From Ruminococcus sp. (GTDB lineage: Bacteria > Bacillota > Clostridia > Oscillospirales > Ruminococcaceae), in contig JAAVHI010000101.1 in the NCBI GenBank assembly GCA_014799785.1, positions 1 through 63,897 on the forward strand: a stretch of DNA of 63,897 nucleotides. Direction: 5' to 3'. A program made the position numbers and the translations under genes. The number at the start of each line of letters is the position of its first letter. Position 1 is the first letter of the stretch. Shown one piece after another: positions 34,634 to 44,692 of this stretch. Under the pieces are notes generated by a model that saw only the letters and a program-made list of their open reading frames with translations, did not search any database and had not been told where the DNA came from.

Positions 34634-36196
34634 TTAAACGTTGTCAATATAGGATTTTATTTCTCTGTCGAGATCAAATTCGGATATCTCGATATAGCGT
34701 ATGTTTACTCCGAAAGGCATACCCTCGCGGATAATATAGATAATCTTTCTGTTGCTCGGCATAAAATCGATTTCAACGTGTACATCCATATAGTATACAT
34801 TTTCGCAGTCCTTAAGATCGTTGTACGTACGCTCGTAAGGCCTTTTATCGGGAAGATTTTTGTGTCCGTTATAGGTATAGAAATTGCCGAAGTCTTCGGA
34901 ATAAAATCTGTAATCGGGAAGATACGCCGCCATGAAAGGCGCTACTTCATCGTCCGTTACAAAAACGGTATTTTCGGGAAAATTTTCTTTGATGTACTCA
35001 GCTGCATGTTCTGACGGACTGAAAGAACCTATGCAGTCTCCGAAAAGGAACCGCGCTCCCGCCGGCACGGACACGACCAGTACAGCCGTCAGAATAATAT
35101 TAAAGCAGCGCATATAATTGCTGTCAAGCTTTCGTATAAAGCCGATAATATTTTCTATAGCTTTTGTATCGGATTTAAAGCTGACCTTAGTCCATATTTT
35201 TCCCGCCCCGTTCTGCGGTTCGCAGTCGGCTATCCATGCGGTCACAAAGAACATAAGCACAAAAATATGCGCGCGGTTCGGGATCGTATACCAGAAAATT
35301 CCCGAAGTTATAATATAGAATACGGTGAAAAACACCAGTATCAGAAAGGGTCTTGTTTTATGACGGATAAGAATAAATTCGGCAACAAGCAGTACAGCAA
35401 TAATTCCCGAAACAAAAAACAGAAACAGATTTTTGTTTTCATATGCGATAAGCGCCATTGAAATATTTGAAAAGCTGTCAAGTATTGCGCCGACCACAAA
35501 TTCAAAAGTGTAATTAACTTTTGCGGTGCTGGCATTAAGGCTTAGAGAATTAAGCAGCGGGATCACCATCAGCAGCACTCCAGCTCCCGAAATGGCAAGC
35601 CCTGTTATTTCAGCGGCGTTCTGCTTTGCGGTATTTGTCCTGAAGCCCCCCAACAGGTCGGTTATCATAAATATTCCCATAATGCCTATAAAGCCGCTTA
35701 TGCATATATGAGTATTTGCAAGAAGCGCGATAAGTATCCCGAACAGTATGGGGCGGGCTTTTCTTTTTGGATACAGCCACGCTGTCAGCACCACCATAAG
35801 ATTTATCAGGCAGTATACCCTTGACATTACGGAATTGTAAAAAAGAAATCCTCCCGAAAACAGGAGCGCCGCTTTTATCGCAGCGTGGAACGGCGATTTG
35901 AACATTACCACCGCCGCCGCAGACGCAGTAATAACCCAGCTTACGATCGGTATAACTGTACATTCAAAGCCCGTATGCGCAAAAACATAAAGTATCAGAT
36001 ACCACAGCGGCGGGTGTCCCTCGTAGCCGAGCTGATGAAATATCCCGCCTATAGTGTTGTCTCTGGCGATCGTCCATGCCTGAGCCTCGTCGTACCAAAG
36101 CTCGTGATTAAGCGCCCCTATCAGGGTGAGCAGGGCATACAGCGCAAATATCGCTCCGCATACCGCAGTGTTTTTATTAAGCTTTTTTTCCCCCAT
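34634..36196 (-). CDS. membrane glycosyltransferase, GT-C / ArnT-PMT-like
   Basis: 520 residues with about 11 membrane helices and a soluble C-terminal domain. The first extracellular loop has LNHELWYDEAQAWTIARDN followed by YEGHPPLWYLILY, the acidic motif of GT-C enzymes (GT39/GT83) that use polyprenyl-phosphate sugars. It probably adds a sugar to a lipid or cell-wall glycan. GGAGG is five bases before the ATG at 36194-36196; a longer start at 36268 would run through the upstream gene. It follows the FAD oxidoreductase (22-base gap) and GtrA, which is the usual company for lipid-linked sugar modification. Confidence 0.82.
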   Translation of the reverse strand: MGEKKLNKNTAVCGAIFALYALLTLIGALNHELWYDEAQAWTIARDNTIGGIFHQLGYEGHPPLWYLILYVFAHTGFECTVIPIVSWVITASAAAVVMFKSPFHAAIKAALLFSGGFLFYNSVMSRVYCLINLMVVLTAWLYPKRKARPILFGILIALLANTHICISGFIGIMGIFMITDLLGGFRTNTAKQNAAEITGLAISGAGVLLMVIPLLNSLSLNASTAKVNYTFEFVVGAILDSFSNISMALIAYENKNLFLFFVSGIIAVLLVAEFILIRHKTRPFLILVFFTVFYIITSGIFWYTIPNRAHIFVLMFFVTAWIADCEPQNGAGKIWTKVSFKSDTKAIENIIGFIRKLDSNYMRCFNIILTAVLVVSVPAGARFLFGDCIGSFSPSEHAAEYIKENFPENTVFVTDDEVAPFMAAYLPDYRFYSEDFGNFYTYNGHKNLPDKRPYERTYNDLKDCENVYYMDVHVEIDFMPSNRKIIYIIREGMPFGVNIRYIEISEFDLDREIKSYIDNV

Positions 36197-36218
36197 GACA
36201 GCCTCCGCAAATGTTTTA

Positions 36219-37799
36219 TCAGTTGTTGTCGGATTTCTCCTCGTGGTATTCCTTTTCAGTGTTGACATTCCATACGCTTTCCTTGTCGCCCGAACCGCTT
36301 ATTATGGCTCTTGCGGCATTCACGGCGGTCAGCATGGAATGATCCATGTTATTGTAGCGGTGCTGACCGTTTCTTCCTATGCAGAAAAGGTTGCCGTATC
36401 CGTCCAGCCATTCCCTGACCTTTCCGAAATCCTTGTAGGTGCCGAAATAAGCGGGATAAGCCTTTTTGACCTTTGCGGAAAATTTGTCCAGCACATGGCT
36501 TTTTTCGATTATGCCGATCTTTTCAAGCTCGCTTACCGCAAACTCCTCGAACTGCTCCGCGGGCATATTCCACATCTCGTCGCCCTCGTTGCAGAAGTAC
36601 TCCATTCCCACCCAGATATGCTTGTTCATGTCATCGACCATATAGGGCGACCAGTTGTTGAATATCTGAAGTCTGCCCACCTTTACGTCCCGCTCCTGAA
36701 TGTATATCCAGCAGTCGGGAACGATATTGTTTATGGTTTTCATATTGGTTTTGTTTTCAAGCTCCAGTTTGTCAAGAAGCAGACCTACGGTGATAAAGTC
36801 CCTGTACGGAAGCTCCGAGGCTATGCCGCCGACCTCCGCCGGAGCGTTTCCGAACGCCGAAACAAGGTCTTTAACGGGCATTGAGGAAACAAGATAGTCG
36901 CAGGGAATAAATTCCTCCTTACCGAAATCGGGAGAAGCCTCGTCGGTATTTCTGACCGTAATTCCCTTTATAACTCCGTTCTCCTCGGATATCTTAACGG
37001 CTTCCCTTTTCATAAGGAGCTCCGCGCCCATCTCCTTGTCGATCTCAGCCAGCCTTTCCCAGAGCTGTCCCGGACCGTGCTTGGGATAGTAAAATTCTTC
37101 TATGAGCGAAGTCTCCACCTTGCCGTCCTTTTTCCTGAACGGCTTTGACAGAGCGGTGGTGATAAGCTTCCACACGGAAAGACCCTTTACTCTCTGCGCG
37201 CCCCAGTCCGCGGAAATATTCGACGGGTGCACGCCCCATACCTTTGCGGTATAGTCCTCGAAAAACATCTGATAAAGGGGCTTGCCGAAACGGTTTATGT
37301 AGAAATTTTCAAGGGAGGTTTCGGGAAGCTTATGGAAAACGCTGCCCAGATATCCGAAGCCTGCCTTTACCGTGTTGACAAAGCCCATGTTTATAAACGT
37401 TGCGGGCTTGAGAGAAATGGGGTACTCAAAAAATCTGCGTCGGTAGTATATCCTTGATACCCTTGTACGGATAAGAAAAACATTGTCGGTCTTTTCGGGG
37501 TCTGCGCTTTTGTCATCAGAAAAGGCACGCGTTCTGCCGAGAACTGCGTCGTCCTTTGAGGGCGCACCCTGAAGCGGGAGGATATCCGTCCACATTTTCA
37601 TTACATCCTTGTCCTTTGAGAAAAAGCGGTGTCCGCCGATATCTATTCTGTTGCCTTTATATTCCGCTGTACGTGAGATACCTCCGATATATTCGCTTGC
37701 CTCAATAATTATCGGGTGAAAATCCTTGCTCTCTTTCATGAGCGTATATGCTGCCGTAAGTCCCGCAGGACCCGCTCCTATAATAACTACGTTTTTCAT
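36219..37799 (-). CDS. FAD-dependent oxidoreductase (UDP-galactopyranose mutase/amine oxidase-like)
   Basis: 526 residues. The N-terminal dinucleotide motif [20 protein letters not shown] plus [15 protein letters not shown] and IDIGGHRFF is typical of the FAD-binding branch that contains UDP-galactopyranose mutase and protoporphyrinogen oxidase. The later [17 protein letters not shown] and the C-terminal [30 protein letters not shown] suit the same family, where the end contacts the flavin. Found beside GtrA and GT-C genes, it likely acts on a nucleotide- or lipid-linked sugar. The exact reaction is not known. The ATG lies 13 bases after gtrA. Confidence 0.8.
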   Translation of the reverse strand: MKNVVIIGAGPAGLTAAYTLMKESKDFHPIIIEASEYIGGISRTAEYKGNRIDIGGHRFFSKDKDVMKMWTDILPLQGAPSKDDAVLGRTRAFSDDKSADPEKTDNVFLIRTRVSRIYYRRRFFEYPISLKPATFINMGFVNTVKAGFGYLGSVFHKLPETSLENFYINRFGKPLYQMFFEDYTAKVWGVHPSNISADWGAQRVKGLSVWKLITTALSKPFRKKDGKVETSLIEEFYYPKHGPGQLWERLAEIDKEMGAELLMKREAVKISEENGVIKGITVRNTDEASPDFGKEEFIPCDYLVSSMPVKDLVSAFGNAPAEVGGIASELPYRDFITVGLLLDKLELENKTNMKTINNIVPDCWIYIQERDVKVGRLQIFNNWSPYMVDDMNKHIWVGMEYFCNEGDEMWNMPAEQFEEFAVSELEKIGIIEKSHVLDKFSAKVKKAYPAYFGTYKDFGKVREWLDGYGNLFCIGRNGQHRYNNMDHSMLTAVNAARAIISGSGDKESVWNVNTEKEYHEEKSDNN

Positions 37800-37812
37800 T
37801 GGCTGTTTCCTT

Positions 37813-38247
37813 TCATTTGTTGAATACGAATATCTTACGTCCGCAGTAATTCCACACCAGAACCAGAGCAGCCGTTATGACCTTTGTTACAAGATAATGC
37901 CATTTGAGCAGATACACGCCCGCGTACATTCCCAGCTCGGTAAGTCCCAGACCTATAACGCCGATGACCGCAAAAACAATAAAAGCTTTCGCGCCCTTTC
38001 CCGAGCTGCTGTTTTCCGACTTCTTGAAAACGAATATTATCGAAAGTATATAGTTTACCGCCAGACCCGCGATAAAGCCCATTGCCGTAGACGCGAAAAG
38101 CTCGGGCTTAGAGCCGCCCTTTAAAATAAATTCCTTGAAAACAAAAAGCGTTCCCGAATCGGCAAGAAAGGCTATGCCGCCTACTATCGCGTATCTGAAA
38201 AATTCCTTGAAAAGCCTGATATATTTGTCCAGCGCCTGTTTATCCAT
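37813..38247 (-). CDS. GtrA family membrane protein
   Basis: 144 residues, four membrane helices, family-typical start [25 protein letters not shown] and end [13 protein letters not shown]. GtrA proteins are thought to move undecaprenyl-phosphate-linked glucose or related carriers across the membrane for glycan decoration. It is the first gene of the group with the FAD oxidoreductase and the GT-C enzyme. The metallophosphoesterase upstream is on the same strand with a 48-base gap. Confidence 0.88.
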   Translation of the reverse strand: MDKQALDKYIRLFKEFFRYAIVGGIAFLADSGTLFVFKEFILKGGSKPELFASTAMGFIAGLAVNYILSIIFVFKKSENSSSGKGAKAFIVFAVIGVIGLGLTELGMYAGVYLLKWHYLVTKVITAALVLVWNYCGRKIFVFNK

Positions 38248-38295
38248 GAAGCTGTTTCCCCATTCCGATCGTATTTTGAAAAGCTGAGCCGACGT

Positions 38296-39162
38296 TTAGT
38301 ATCCGCAGTCCGTGCGGAGAGTTACCGAAACTATTTCGGGAGGATTATGCACTCTGAACCGTCCCAGTCCGCGGCTTGCGATCAGGAACGAGTCGCCGAT
38401 GCGGTAAACGCCCTCCTTGTATTTGGGCATAAGTCTCCTTTCGGGAGAGAATATCCCCTGCACAAAGGGAAGCCTTACAAGTCCGCCGTGTACGTGTCCC
38501 CCCAATGAAAGGTCTGCGCCCCATTCCGCGTGGACGTCGAAATCCAGCGGGTTGTGCGCCAGAAGTACCGTATATTCGTCGGGCTGCTTAACGCCCAGAT
38601 AATTTATCATATCGGTAAGCATAAAGGCTTTCCAGCCCCGCTTGTATTCGCGTACGCCGCGGTAATATTCCGCCGAATAGCACAGACCGCACAAGTGTAT
38701 CTTTTCCTCACCGCGGAAAATATCCTCGCCCGTGTTGTCGAGGCAGACCGCGCCGTACGAAGCCATTGTTTCCGCCACATAGGAAAAGGCCTCCTCGTCA
38801 AGGTCGGAAAGCTCGTGATTTCCGTTGACGTAGTAGACGGGGCAAATTTCCGCAAGACGCTTTACCAGCCGCAGGAACTTGTCTGTATTGGGCGCGTCGT
38901 GACTTATCATATCGCCTGTCATAACGACGATATCGGGCTTTTCAGCAGAGATAAGTCCGGTCAAAGGCGCGTTGTCCTTACCGAAAACCTTGTTGTGCAG
39001 GTCGGAAAGATGCACGATCCTGAACCCGTCAAATCCGTTCGGGAGCGCGGGGGAACTTATTTCAAAGCGGGATACTTCTATTCGGGACATTTCACGGCAG
39101 ACGTGAGGTATCGTCCCGCCCAGAAAAAAAGACGTGGCAAGCATTGAAGCGCGGCGGTTCAT
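38296..39162 (-). CDS. membrane-associated metallophosphoesterase (YkuE-like)
   Basis: 288 residues with the calcineurin-type metal motifs in order: HLSDLHN (about residue 51), VVMTGDM, YYVNGNHEL, LLAHNP and LGGHVHGG. The N terminus (MNRRASMLATSFFLGGTIPHVCR) is a short hydrophobic, signal-like stretch with arginines, as in YkuE, which is exported by the twin-arginine route. The pattern here (Arg-Arg followed by Ala-Ser-Met) is not a full twin-arginine motif. Family members cleave phosphomonoesters or UDP-linked lipids at the cell surface. AAAGGA precedes the ATG. Confidence 0.85.
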   Translation of the reverse strand: MNRRASMLATSFFLGGTIPHVCREMSRIEVSRFEISSPALPNGFDGFRIVHLSDLHNKVFGKDNAPLTGLISAEKPDIVVMTGDMISHDAPNTDKFLRLVKRLAEICPVYYVNGNHELSDLDEEAFSYVAETMASYGAVCLDNTGEDIFRGEEKIHLCGLCYSAEYYRGVREYKRGWKAFMLTDMINYLGVKQPDEYTVLLAHNPLDFDVHAEWGADLSLGGHVHGGLVRLPFVQGIFSPERRLMPKYKEGVYRIGDSFLIASRGLGRFRVHNPPEIVSVTLRTDCGY

Positions 39163-39271
39163 AGCGGTCGTCCTTTCAGCTTTTAATACATATTAATTAT
39201 ACACTATTTTAAAAGAAATATCAACATAAAAATGCCTTTAAGCAATATTTTTTTCATTGAGCCGAAAAAAG

Positions 39272-39304
39272 AAAAACGGCGGAAGAGCCTCCCGCCGTTT
39301 TTAT
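39272..39304 (-). terminator. terminator of lipoprotein 2
   Basis: AACGGCGG / CCGCCGTT stem; the minus strand continues TTTTTCTTTTTTC. Confidence 0.85.
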
Positions 39305-39315
39305 GCTTTAAGTTA

Positions 39316-40704
39316 TCAGTTATAGACCTCGATCTCGGAATCGACAATGTTCATAACTTCTTCTCTTGCCTGCTCCCAGCTCTCGAACTGCTCGTTTACA
39401 AGACCCTCATAAAGGAGCGTCATAACCTCGGAGTTCATGTAGTCGGAAAGACCGTAGCCGTAGTCGTATGCAAGTGTGAACTTGTCGTCATCATAGTAAG
39501 ACATTACAATGTCGTAAATCTCTTCAGGCCAGTTCTGATTGTTTGTAAGGAACTTCTTCTTTGTGATGTCCTTGTACTGCTCATCATAGTTTACAAGTCT
39601 GTTTACGTTGAACCAAGCCTTTACACAGTCAGCGTTTTCGCTGCCCTTTACCCACATATGGGAGAAAATTCTCTTGTTCATGTAGTAGGTGTCGGAATCA
39701 GGATCCTTCGGGAAAGGAACTATCTGGATGTAGTCATCGGGAACAGCGCCTGCCGCGCCCTGATATGCCCATGTACCCATAGAGTAGAACAGGCAGTCAT
39801 TGGATACGAACGCAGCCTCGGGGCCTACCCAGCCGCGCTTTACAAGTCCGCTTGTCCAGATGTCCTGAATAACGTGCTGAGCGCGCTCAACCTGCGAGCT
39901 GTAGAGGTTGTTGGTGAAATTTGTTCCGTCATACTTAACGAGAGTGTCTCCCGATGTATAAACAAACGCGTTTGCCCACCAGCCGGAAATACCGTAAAGG
40001 CTCTCGTCGCCGCCTGTGAAAGTTTTCATCATGTCAACGAAAACGTCCCAGTCCCACTTGCCTTCCTCGTAAAGCTCATAGGGATCATCAAGACCCATTT
40101 CCTCAACAGTGTTTCTGTTGTACATAAGTATCTGGAAGTCGTTGAAGCCGTAGCCGAAAGGAGCAACGTAGTGTTCGCCCTTCCATGTGAACATATCAGC
40201 CTGATCCTTTACGTCAGCCCACATAGGATCGCTCCAGTCAACGATAGAGTCGATAGGCTGATACTGACCCTTGTTTATATCGTAGGGGAACGAACGCCAG
40301 TCGTACACGAAGATATCGGGGGACTGTCCGCCGAGGATAGCGGTAGCAAGGTCGTCAAACTGAGTGGAGTTTGTTGTCTGAACATACTCTATCTTTGCGC
40401 CGTATGTATCCTCGAAAAGAGCGACTTCTGTGGAACGCTCGGGGTTATCGTTGGTGGGGTTAAGGTCGTAGAAGCCCATCCATTTCAGGGTCTGACCCTC
40501 TATGTTTATATCGGACTGAACGGCGTCTTCGGCAACCGTTACCTCGATATTATCACCTGTCCATTCGGTTTTTTCGGTGGTGGATTCGGTAGTCGCATCA
40601 GCGCTGCCGCTTCCGCCGTCGCTGCTGTCCGAGCAGGCGGAAAAAGCAGTCAGGGACGCTGCCGCGAGAACACCCGCAAGGATTCTTGAATAAGTTTTCT
40701 TCAC
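39316..40704 (-). CDS. sugar-binding lipoprotein 2 (ABC transporter, family 1)
   Basis: 462 residues, starting at GTG seven bases after AAAGGAGGT. The signal peptide ends at lipobox Cys24 (AFSACSD). The mature protein has LKWMGFYDLNPTNDNPERSTEVALFEDTYGA and TTNSTQFDDLATAILGGQSPDIF, aligned with lipoproteins 1 and 3. It is a solute-binding protein for an oligosaccharide of unknown identity. A longer frame upstream includes a hydrophobic stretch but no ribosome site and should be ignored. A LacI-type palindrome lies 30 bases upstream of the start. No permease is adjacent. Confidence 0.88.
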   Translation of the reverse strand: MKKTYSRILAGVLAAASLTAFSACSDSSDGGSGSADATTESTTEKTEWTGDNIEVTVAEDAVQSDINIEGQTLKWMGFYDLNPTNDNPERSTEVALFEDTYGAKIEYVQTTNSTQFDDLATAILGGQSPDIFVYDWRSFPYDINKGQYQPIDSIVDWSDPMWADVKDQADMFTWKGEHYVAPFGYGFNDFQILMYNRNTVEEMGLDDPYELYEEGKWDWDVFVDMMKTFTGGDESLYGISGWWANAFVYTSGDTLVKYDGTNFTNNLYSSQVERAQHVIQDIWTSGLVKRGWVGPEAAFVSNDCLFYSMGTWAYQGAAGAVPDDYIQIVPFPKDPDSDTYYMNKRIFSHMWVKGSENADCVKAWFNVNRLVNYDEQYKDITKKKFLTNNQNWPEEIYDIVMSYYDDDKFTLAYDYGYGLSDYMNSEVMTLLYEGLVNEQFESWEQAREEVMNIVDSEIEVYN

Positions 40705-40733
40705 AAAAAATACCTCCTTTGATTTTTGGTTTA

Positions 40734-40747
40734 TGCAAACGTTTACA
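40734..40747 (-). promoter_or_regulatory. LacI/CcpA-type operator upstream of lipoprotein 2
   Basis: TGCAAACGTTTACA, a near-perfect palindrome around a central CG, as in LacI/GalR and catabolite-response sites. It lies between the probable -10 (TATAAT at about 40786-40791 on the minus strand) and the start codon, a position suited to repression. Confidence 0.6.
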
Positions 40748-40915
40748 AAAATTTGCACAAAAATAAAGCTGATAATGCTACAATAATTATACCTTATTTC
40801 CCGATTTGGAATAGACCGTATATAGGCGACATATTGTACAAATTGCACGCATGACGCTGTGTCATTTTATGAATATTTTAGACAAAAGTTACATAAAGGC
40901 TAAAAAACAAAAAAT

Positions 40916-40948
40916 CGGCTCGACGCCCATAGTCGGTGCGCCGAGCCG
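40916..40948 (-). terminator. terminator of the sigma/anti-sigma operon
   Basis: CGGCTCG / CGAGCCG outer stem with an inner ACCGACTATGG hairpin; the minus strand then reads ATTTTTTGTTTTTT. Confidence 0.85.
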
Positions 40949-40961
40949 TGCTTTCAGTCAG

Positions 40962-42050
40962 TTATTCTTCGGACATATCGGGTATTTCCGCGATACAGTC
41001 AAACCACTTCACATATTTTGCCTCTTCTATCTTTGGGTCATCATAAAAAAGTATTTCCGCATGGTCTCCGACAAAGCAGCTGTAATAATCGGGCGATAAA
41101 TGCTGTGAGATGCCGTCGCTGTTTACGTGGTACTTATTTCCGTTGTAGGCATTATCTGTAAGGTTCATATTTTCATCGTAAAATTTCGGAGTGATGGGTT
41201 TTTCGATTTCCCAGCTTGTAAGAGCATCATAATCTGCCACAATGTCGTCGGGAACAAAAATAAAATCTTCATACTCGTCAAATATAGGCTCGTCAGCATA
41301 TGCTTTTATAGTCAATTGAGTAAGCTCCGCTTCAAATACCTTTTCGCCGTTTTCGTTTTTGAACACAAGAGGGATAGGGTCGGGTATTTCGGGGACGGTA
41401 AAGTTAAAAATAACAGTTCCGTCGTCAACGGTCTCATAATTTCCGCCGCCGTCCTCGGTGTTGATAACAAGCTTTTGTACACCCTCAATTTTCACTTGCA
41501 GCTCGTCTCCCGATCTTATTGCGCGTGGCAGCTGGCTATATGTGCGGGTAACGATCCATGAAAGTCCGTCGTCGCTGACTTGCGTGCGTGCGCCGCCGCT
41601 CCAGACTTCGCCGTCAATACCTGTTATATCGGGAAAAACAAGCTTGTCATTAAAGGAAATTGACAAAAAGTCCGCTTGTGTAAATTCGCTGCCGTCAGCT
41701 TTTGTAACTATAAATTCCGTTATAAGAGTGTTTCCGTCGCAGATAAAATTGCCCGCAGAAAAATTAAACTGATTTGTAGAGCCCTCGTTTATTTCAGAAG
41801 AAAATGCGTAGGGCTGTATCTCGTCGTTTCTGTCGGGGAAAACCCTGCCTATAAAGTCGGAAATGCTCCAAAGCCCCATAGCCGAGGCTGACACCGCAAG
41901 CAGCATTGCCGCCGCCACCGCAGCCGCACAAACAGCCGCCGCCTTTTTAAATTTAAAATTCTTTTTCATTTTTATTGACCTCCTGTTCCTCAGTTCATTG
42001 AAGGTCATGCTTTCAAGCTCCTTGTCGATAACATTTTTAAGGTCGGTCAT
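40962..42050 (-). CDS. anti-sigma factor-like membrane protein (DUF4179-like)
   Basis: 362 residues. The first ~30 are cytoplasmic (MTDLKNVIDKELESMTFNEL), followed by one membrane helix (KKAAAVCAAAVAAAMLLAVSA) and a large extracellular beta-rich domain. This matches the DUF4179-type anti-sigma factors found next to ECF sigma genes in Clostridia. It would hold the sigma factor at the membrane until a surface signal. GGAGGAG is seven bases before the ATG at 42050, which overlaps the sigma gene by 14 bases, so the two are translated together. A longer frame inside sigma is rejected. Confidence 0.75.
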   Translation of the reverse strand: MTDLKNVIDKELESMTFNELRNRRSIKMKKNFKFKKAAAVCAAAVAAAMLLAVSASAMGLWSISDFIGRVFPDRNDEIQPYAFSSEINEGSTNQFNFSAGNFICDGNTLITEFIVTKADGSEFTQADFLSISFNDKLVFPDITGIDGEVWSGGARTQVSDDGLSWIVTRTYSQLPRAIRSGDELQVKIEGVQKLVINTEDGGGNYETVDDGTVIFNFTVPEIPDPIPLVFKNENGEKVFEAELTQLTIKAYADEPIFDEYEDFIFVPDDIVADYDALTSWEIEKPITPKFYDENMNLTDNAYNGNKYHVNSDGISQHLSPDYYSCFVGDHAEILFYDDPKIEEAKYVKWFDCIAEIPDMSEE

Positions 42051-42540
42051 AATAACACTCCTCCAATGCTTTTCGCAGTAATTCTTTCGCTTTGCTGACA
42101 CGGAACGTCATCGCGCTCTGGCTCACGCCCGCAAGCTTCGCCGCTTCCTTGAGAGTGAAGCCGTTGTACAGGTGCAGCACGGCGGCTTCGCGGTATATGT
42201 CGGGCAGGGACATGAGAGCCTGCGAAACGGCGGCTTTTGTCTCCGCGTCGGAATACTCGTCCCTTTCGGAAACGGTATCGGGTATCTCACCCTCCGCGCT
42301 TGTCCTGTAGGCGGAGGATTTTAATATGTTGCGGCAGACGTTCGCCGCTATACGAATAAGCCATGTCTTTTCGGAAGCTTCTCCGCGGAACCCGTGAAAG
42401 GCTGAGAAAGCTTTTTCGTATACGGTCATAGCCGCGTCCTCCGCAAGAGCGCGGTTGCGCAGTATCAGCATACAGGTTCGGAGAATTTCGTCTCCGTATT
42501 TTTTGAAGAGTTCTTCCGTTTTTTCGGCGCCGTTTTTCAC
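42037..42540 (-). CDS. ECF (group IV) RNA polymerase sigma factor
   Basis: 167 residues. Region 2 includes ALAEDAAMTVYEKAFSAFHGFRGEASEKTWLIRIAANVCRN, and region 4 is the helix-turn-helix ALMSLPDIYREAAVLHLYNGFTLKEAAKLAGVSQSAMTFRVSKAKELLRKAL. It directs RNA polymerase to a small set of stress or surface-response promoters. It starts at GTG after AAGGGAGG; an upstream TTG in the same frame precedes the ribosome site and is less likely. Transcribed with its anti-sigma partner. A candidate self-regulated promoter (minus strand, TGAAAA near 42585 and TCTAAT near 42564) differs from sigma-A consensus. Confidence 0.88.
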   Translation of the reverse strand: MKNGAEKTEELFKKYGDEILRTCMLILRNRALAEDAAMTVYEKAFSAFHGFRGEASEKTWLIRIAANVCRNILKSSAYRTSAEGEIPDTVSERDEYSDAETKAAVSQALMSLPDIYREAAVLHLYNGFTLKEAAKLAGVSQSAMTFRVSKAKELLRKALEECYYDRP

Positions 42541-42561
42541 ATTATCTCCTCCCTTCACTTT

Positions 42562-42588
42562 ATTAGACAATCGGGAAAGCGATTTTCA
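42562..42588 (-). promoter_or_regulatory. candidate ECF-type autoregulatory promoter
   Basis: Minus strand: TGAAAA (42583-42588), 15 bases, TCTAAT (42562-42567), just upstream of the sigma gene start. The -35 core resembles TGAAAC-type ECF promoters of Firmicutes. This is a guess from two short matches. Confidence 0.3.
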
Positions 42589-42620
42589 CAGCAGGTATAA
42601 AAAATTTTTTCGGCACGTGC

Positions 42621-42660
42621 AAAAAAGAAGCTTACATCAATCACGATGCAAGCTTCTTGT
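42621..42660 (-). terminator. pyrG terminator
   Basis: AAGAAGCTT-CATC / GATG-AAGCTTCTT stem (13 pairs, one mismatch); the minus strand continues TTTTTTGC. A second, smaller CGGGACG/CGTCCCG hairpin lies at 42668-42685. Confidence 0.85.
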
Positions 42661-42697
42661 GTCGATACGGGACGCGTACGTCCCGAAAATATTGGTT

Positions 42698-44332
<1,635 letters not shown>

Positions 44333-44351
44333 TTATTACAATATTATTTTT

Positions 44352-44380
44352 ATTGTATCATTTTTCGGCAAAAAAAGCAA
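44352..44380 (-). promoter_or_regulatory. pyrG promoter
   Basis: Minus strand: TTGCTT (44375-44380), 17-base spacer, TACAAT (44352-44357). Confidence 0.7.
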
Positions 44381-44429
44381 GTAGAATTTAGTGTTTTTAA
44401 TACCTGATATTTTGGCACTTTTAACGATG

Positions 44430-44514
44430 GCGGGGAGCCCCCGCGGGCTGAGTCACCCCCGCCGTAAGATATTCAGAACATTAATTTTGTTGTTGCCCCC
44501 TCAAGGGGGCAGGT
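44430..44514 (+). repeat. GC-rich dispersed repeat, copy 3
   Basis: Left GCGGGGAGCCCCCGCGGG then CTGAGTCACCCCC; right TTGCCCCCTCAAGGGGGC then AGGT. Same ends as 17358 and 19233, different middle. This copy is not next to a stop codon. Confidence 0.8.
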
Positions 44515-44566
44515 AGATTTGTTGGCTACCTAATTTATTTGGTTTTTGTATGGCAGGCAATTGTTC

Positions 44567-44602
44567 CTCATATAGAACCGTAACCCGCTAAATCAAAATT
44601 TA
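44567..44602 (+). repeat. AT-rich repeat, fused fragments
   Basis: CTCATATAGAA (shared with 8722-8736) lies only ten bases from CTAAATCAAAATTTA (shared with the end of both cassette promoters). It looks like the AT-rich element without the promoter part. Confidence 0.5.
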
Positions 44603-44624
44603 CCGTACAAAAACGTCGTCGGAC

Positions 44625-44653
44625 TTGAAAAAGTTCCTCCCCTATGGTATAAT
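44625..44653 (+). promoter_or_regulatory. promoter of the phosphofructokinase operon
   Basis: TTGAAA (44625-44630), 17-base spacer, TATAAT (44648-44653). Confidence 0.8.
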
Positions 44654-44692
44654 ATCCATATATTATCGACTATAAATTCGGAGGAACTTTCT

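Noticed and set aside
36197..36268. Longer start for the GT-C glycosyltransferase
   Set aside because: It would overlap the end of the upstream FAD oxidoreductase and lacks a ribosome site; GGAGG supports the ATG at 36196.
39232..40689. A 485-codon open frame opposite sugar-binding lipoprotein 2
   Set aside because: Antisense to an evident lipoprotein gene with a consensus ribosome site; no recognisable domain.
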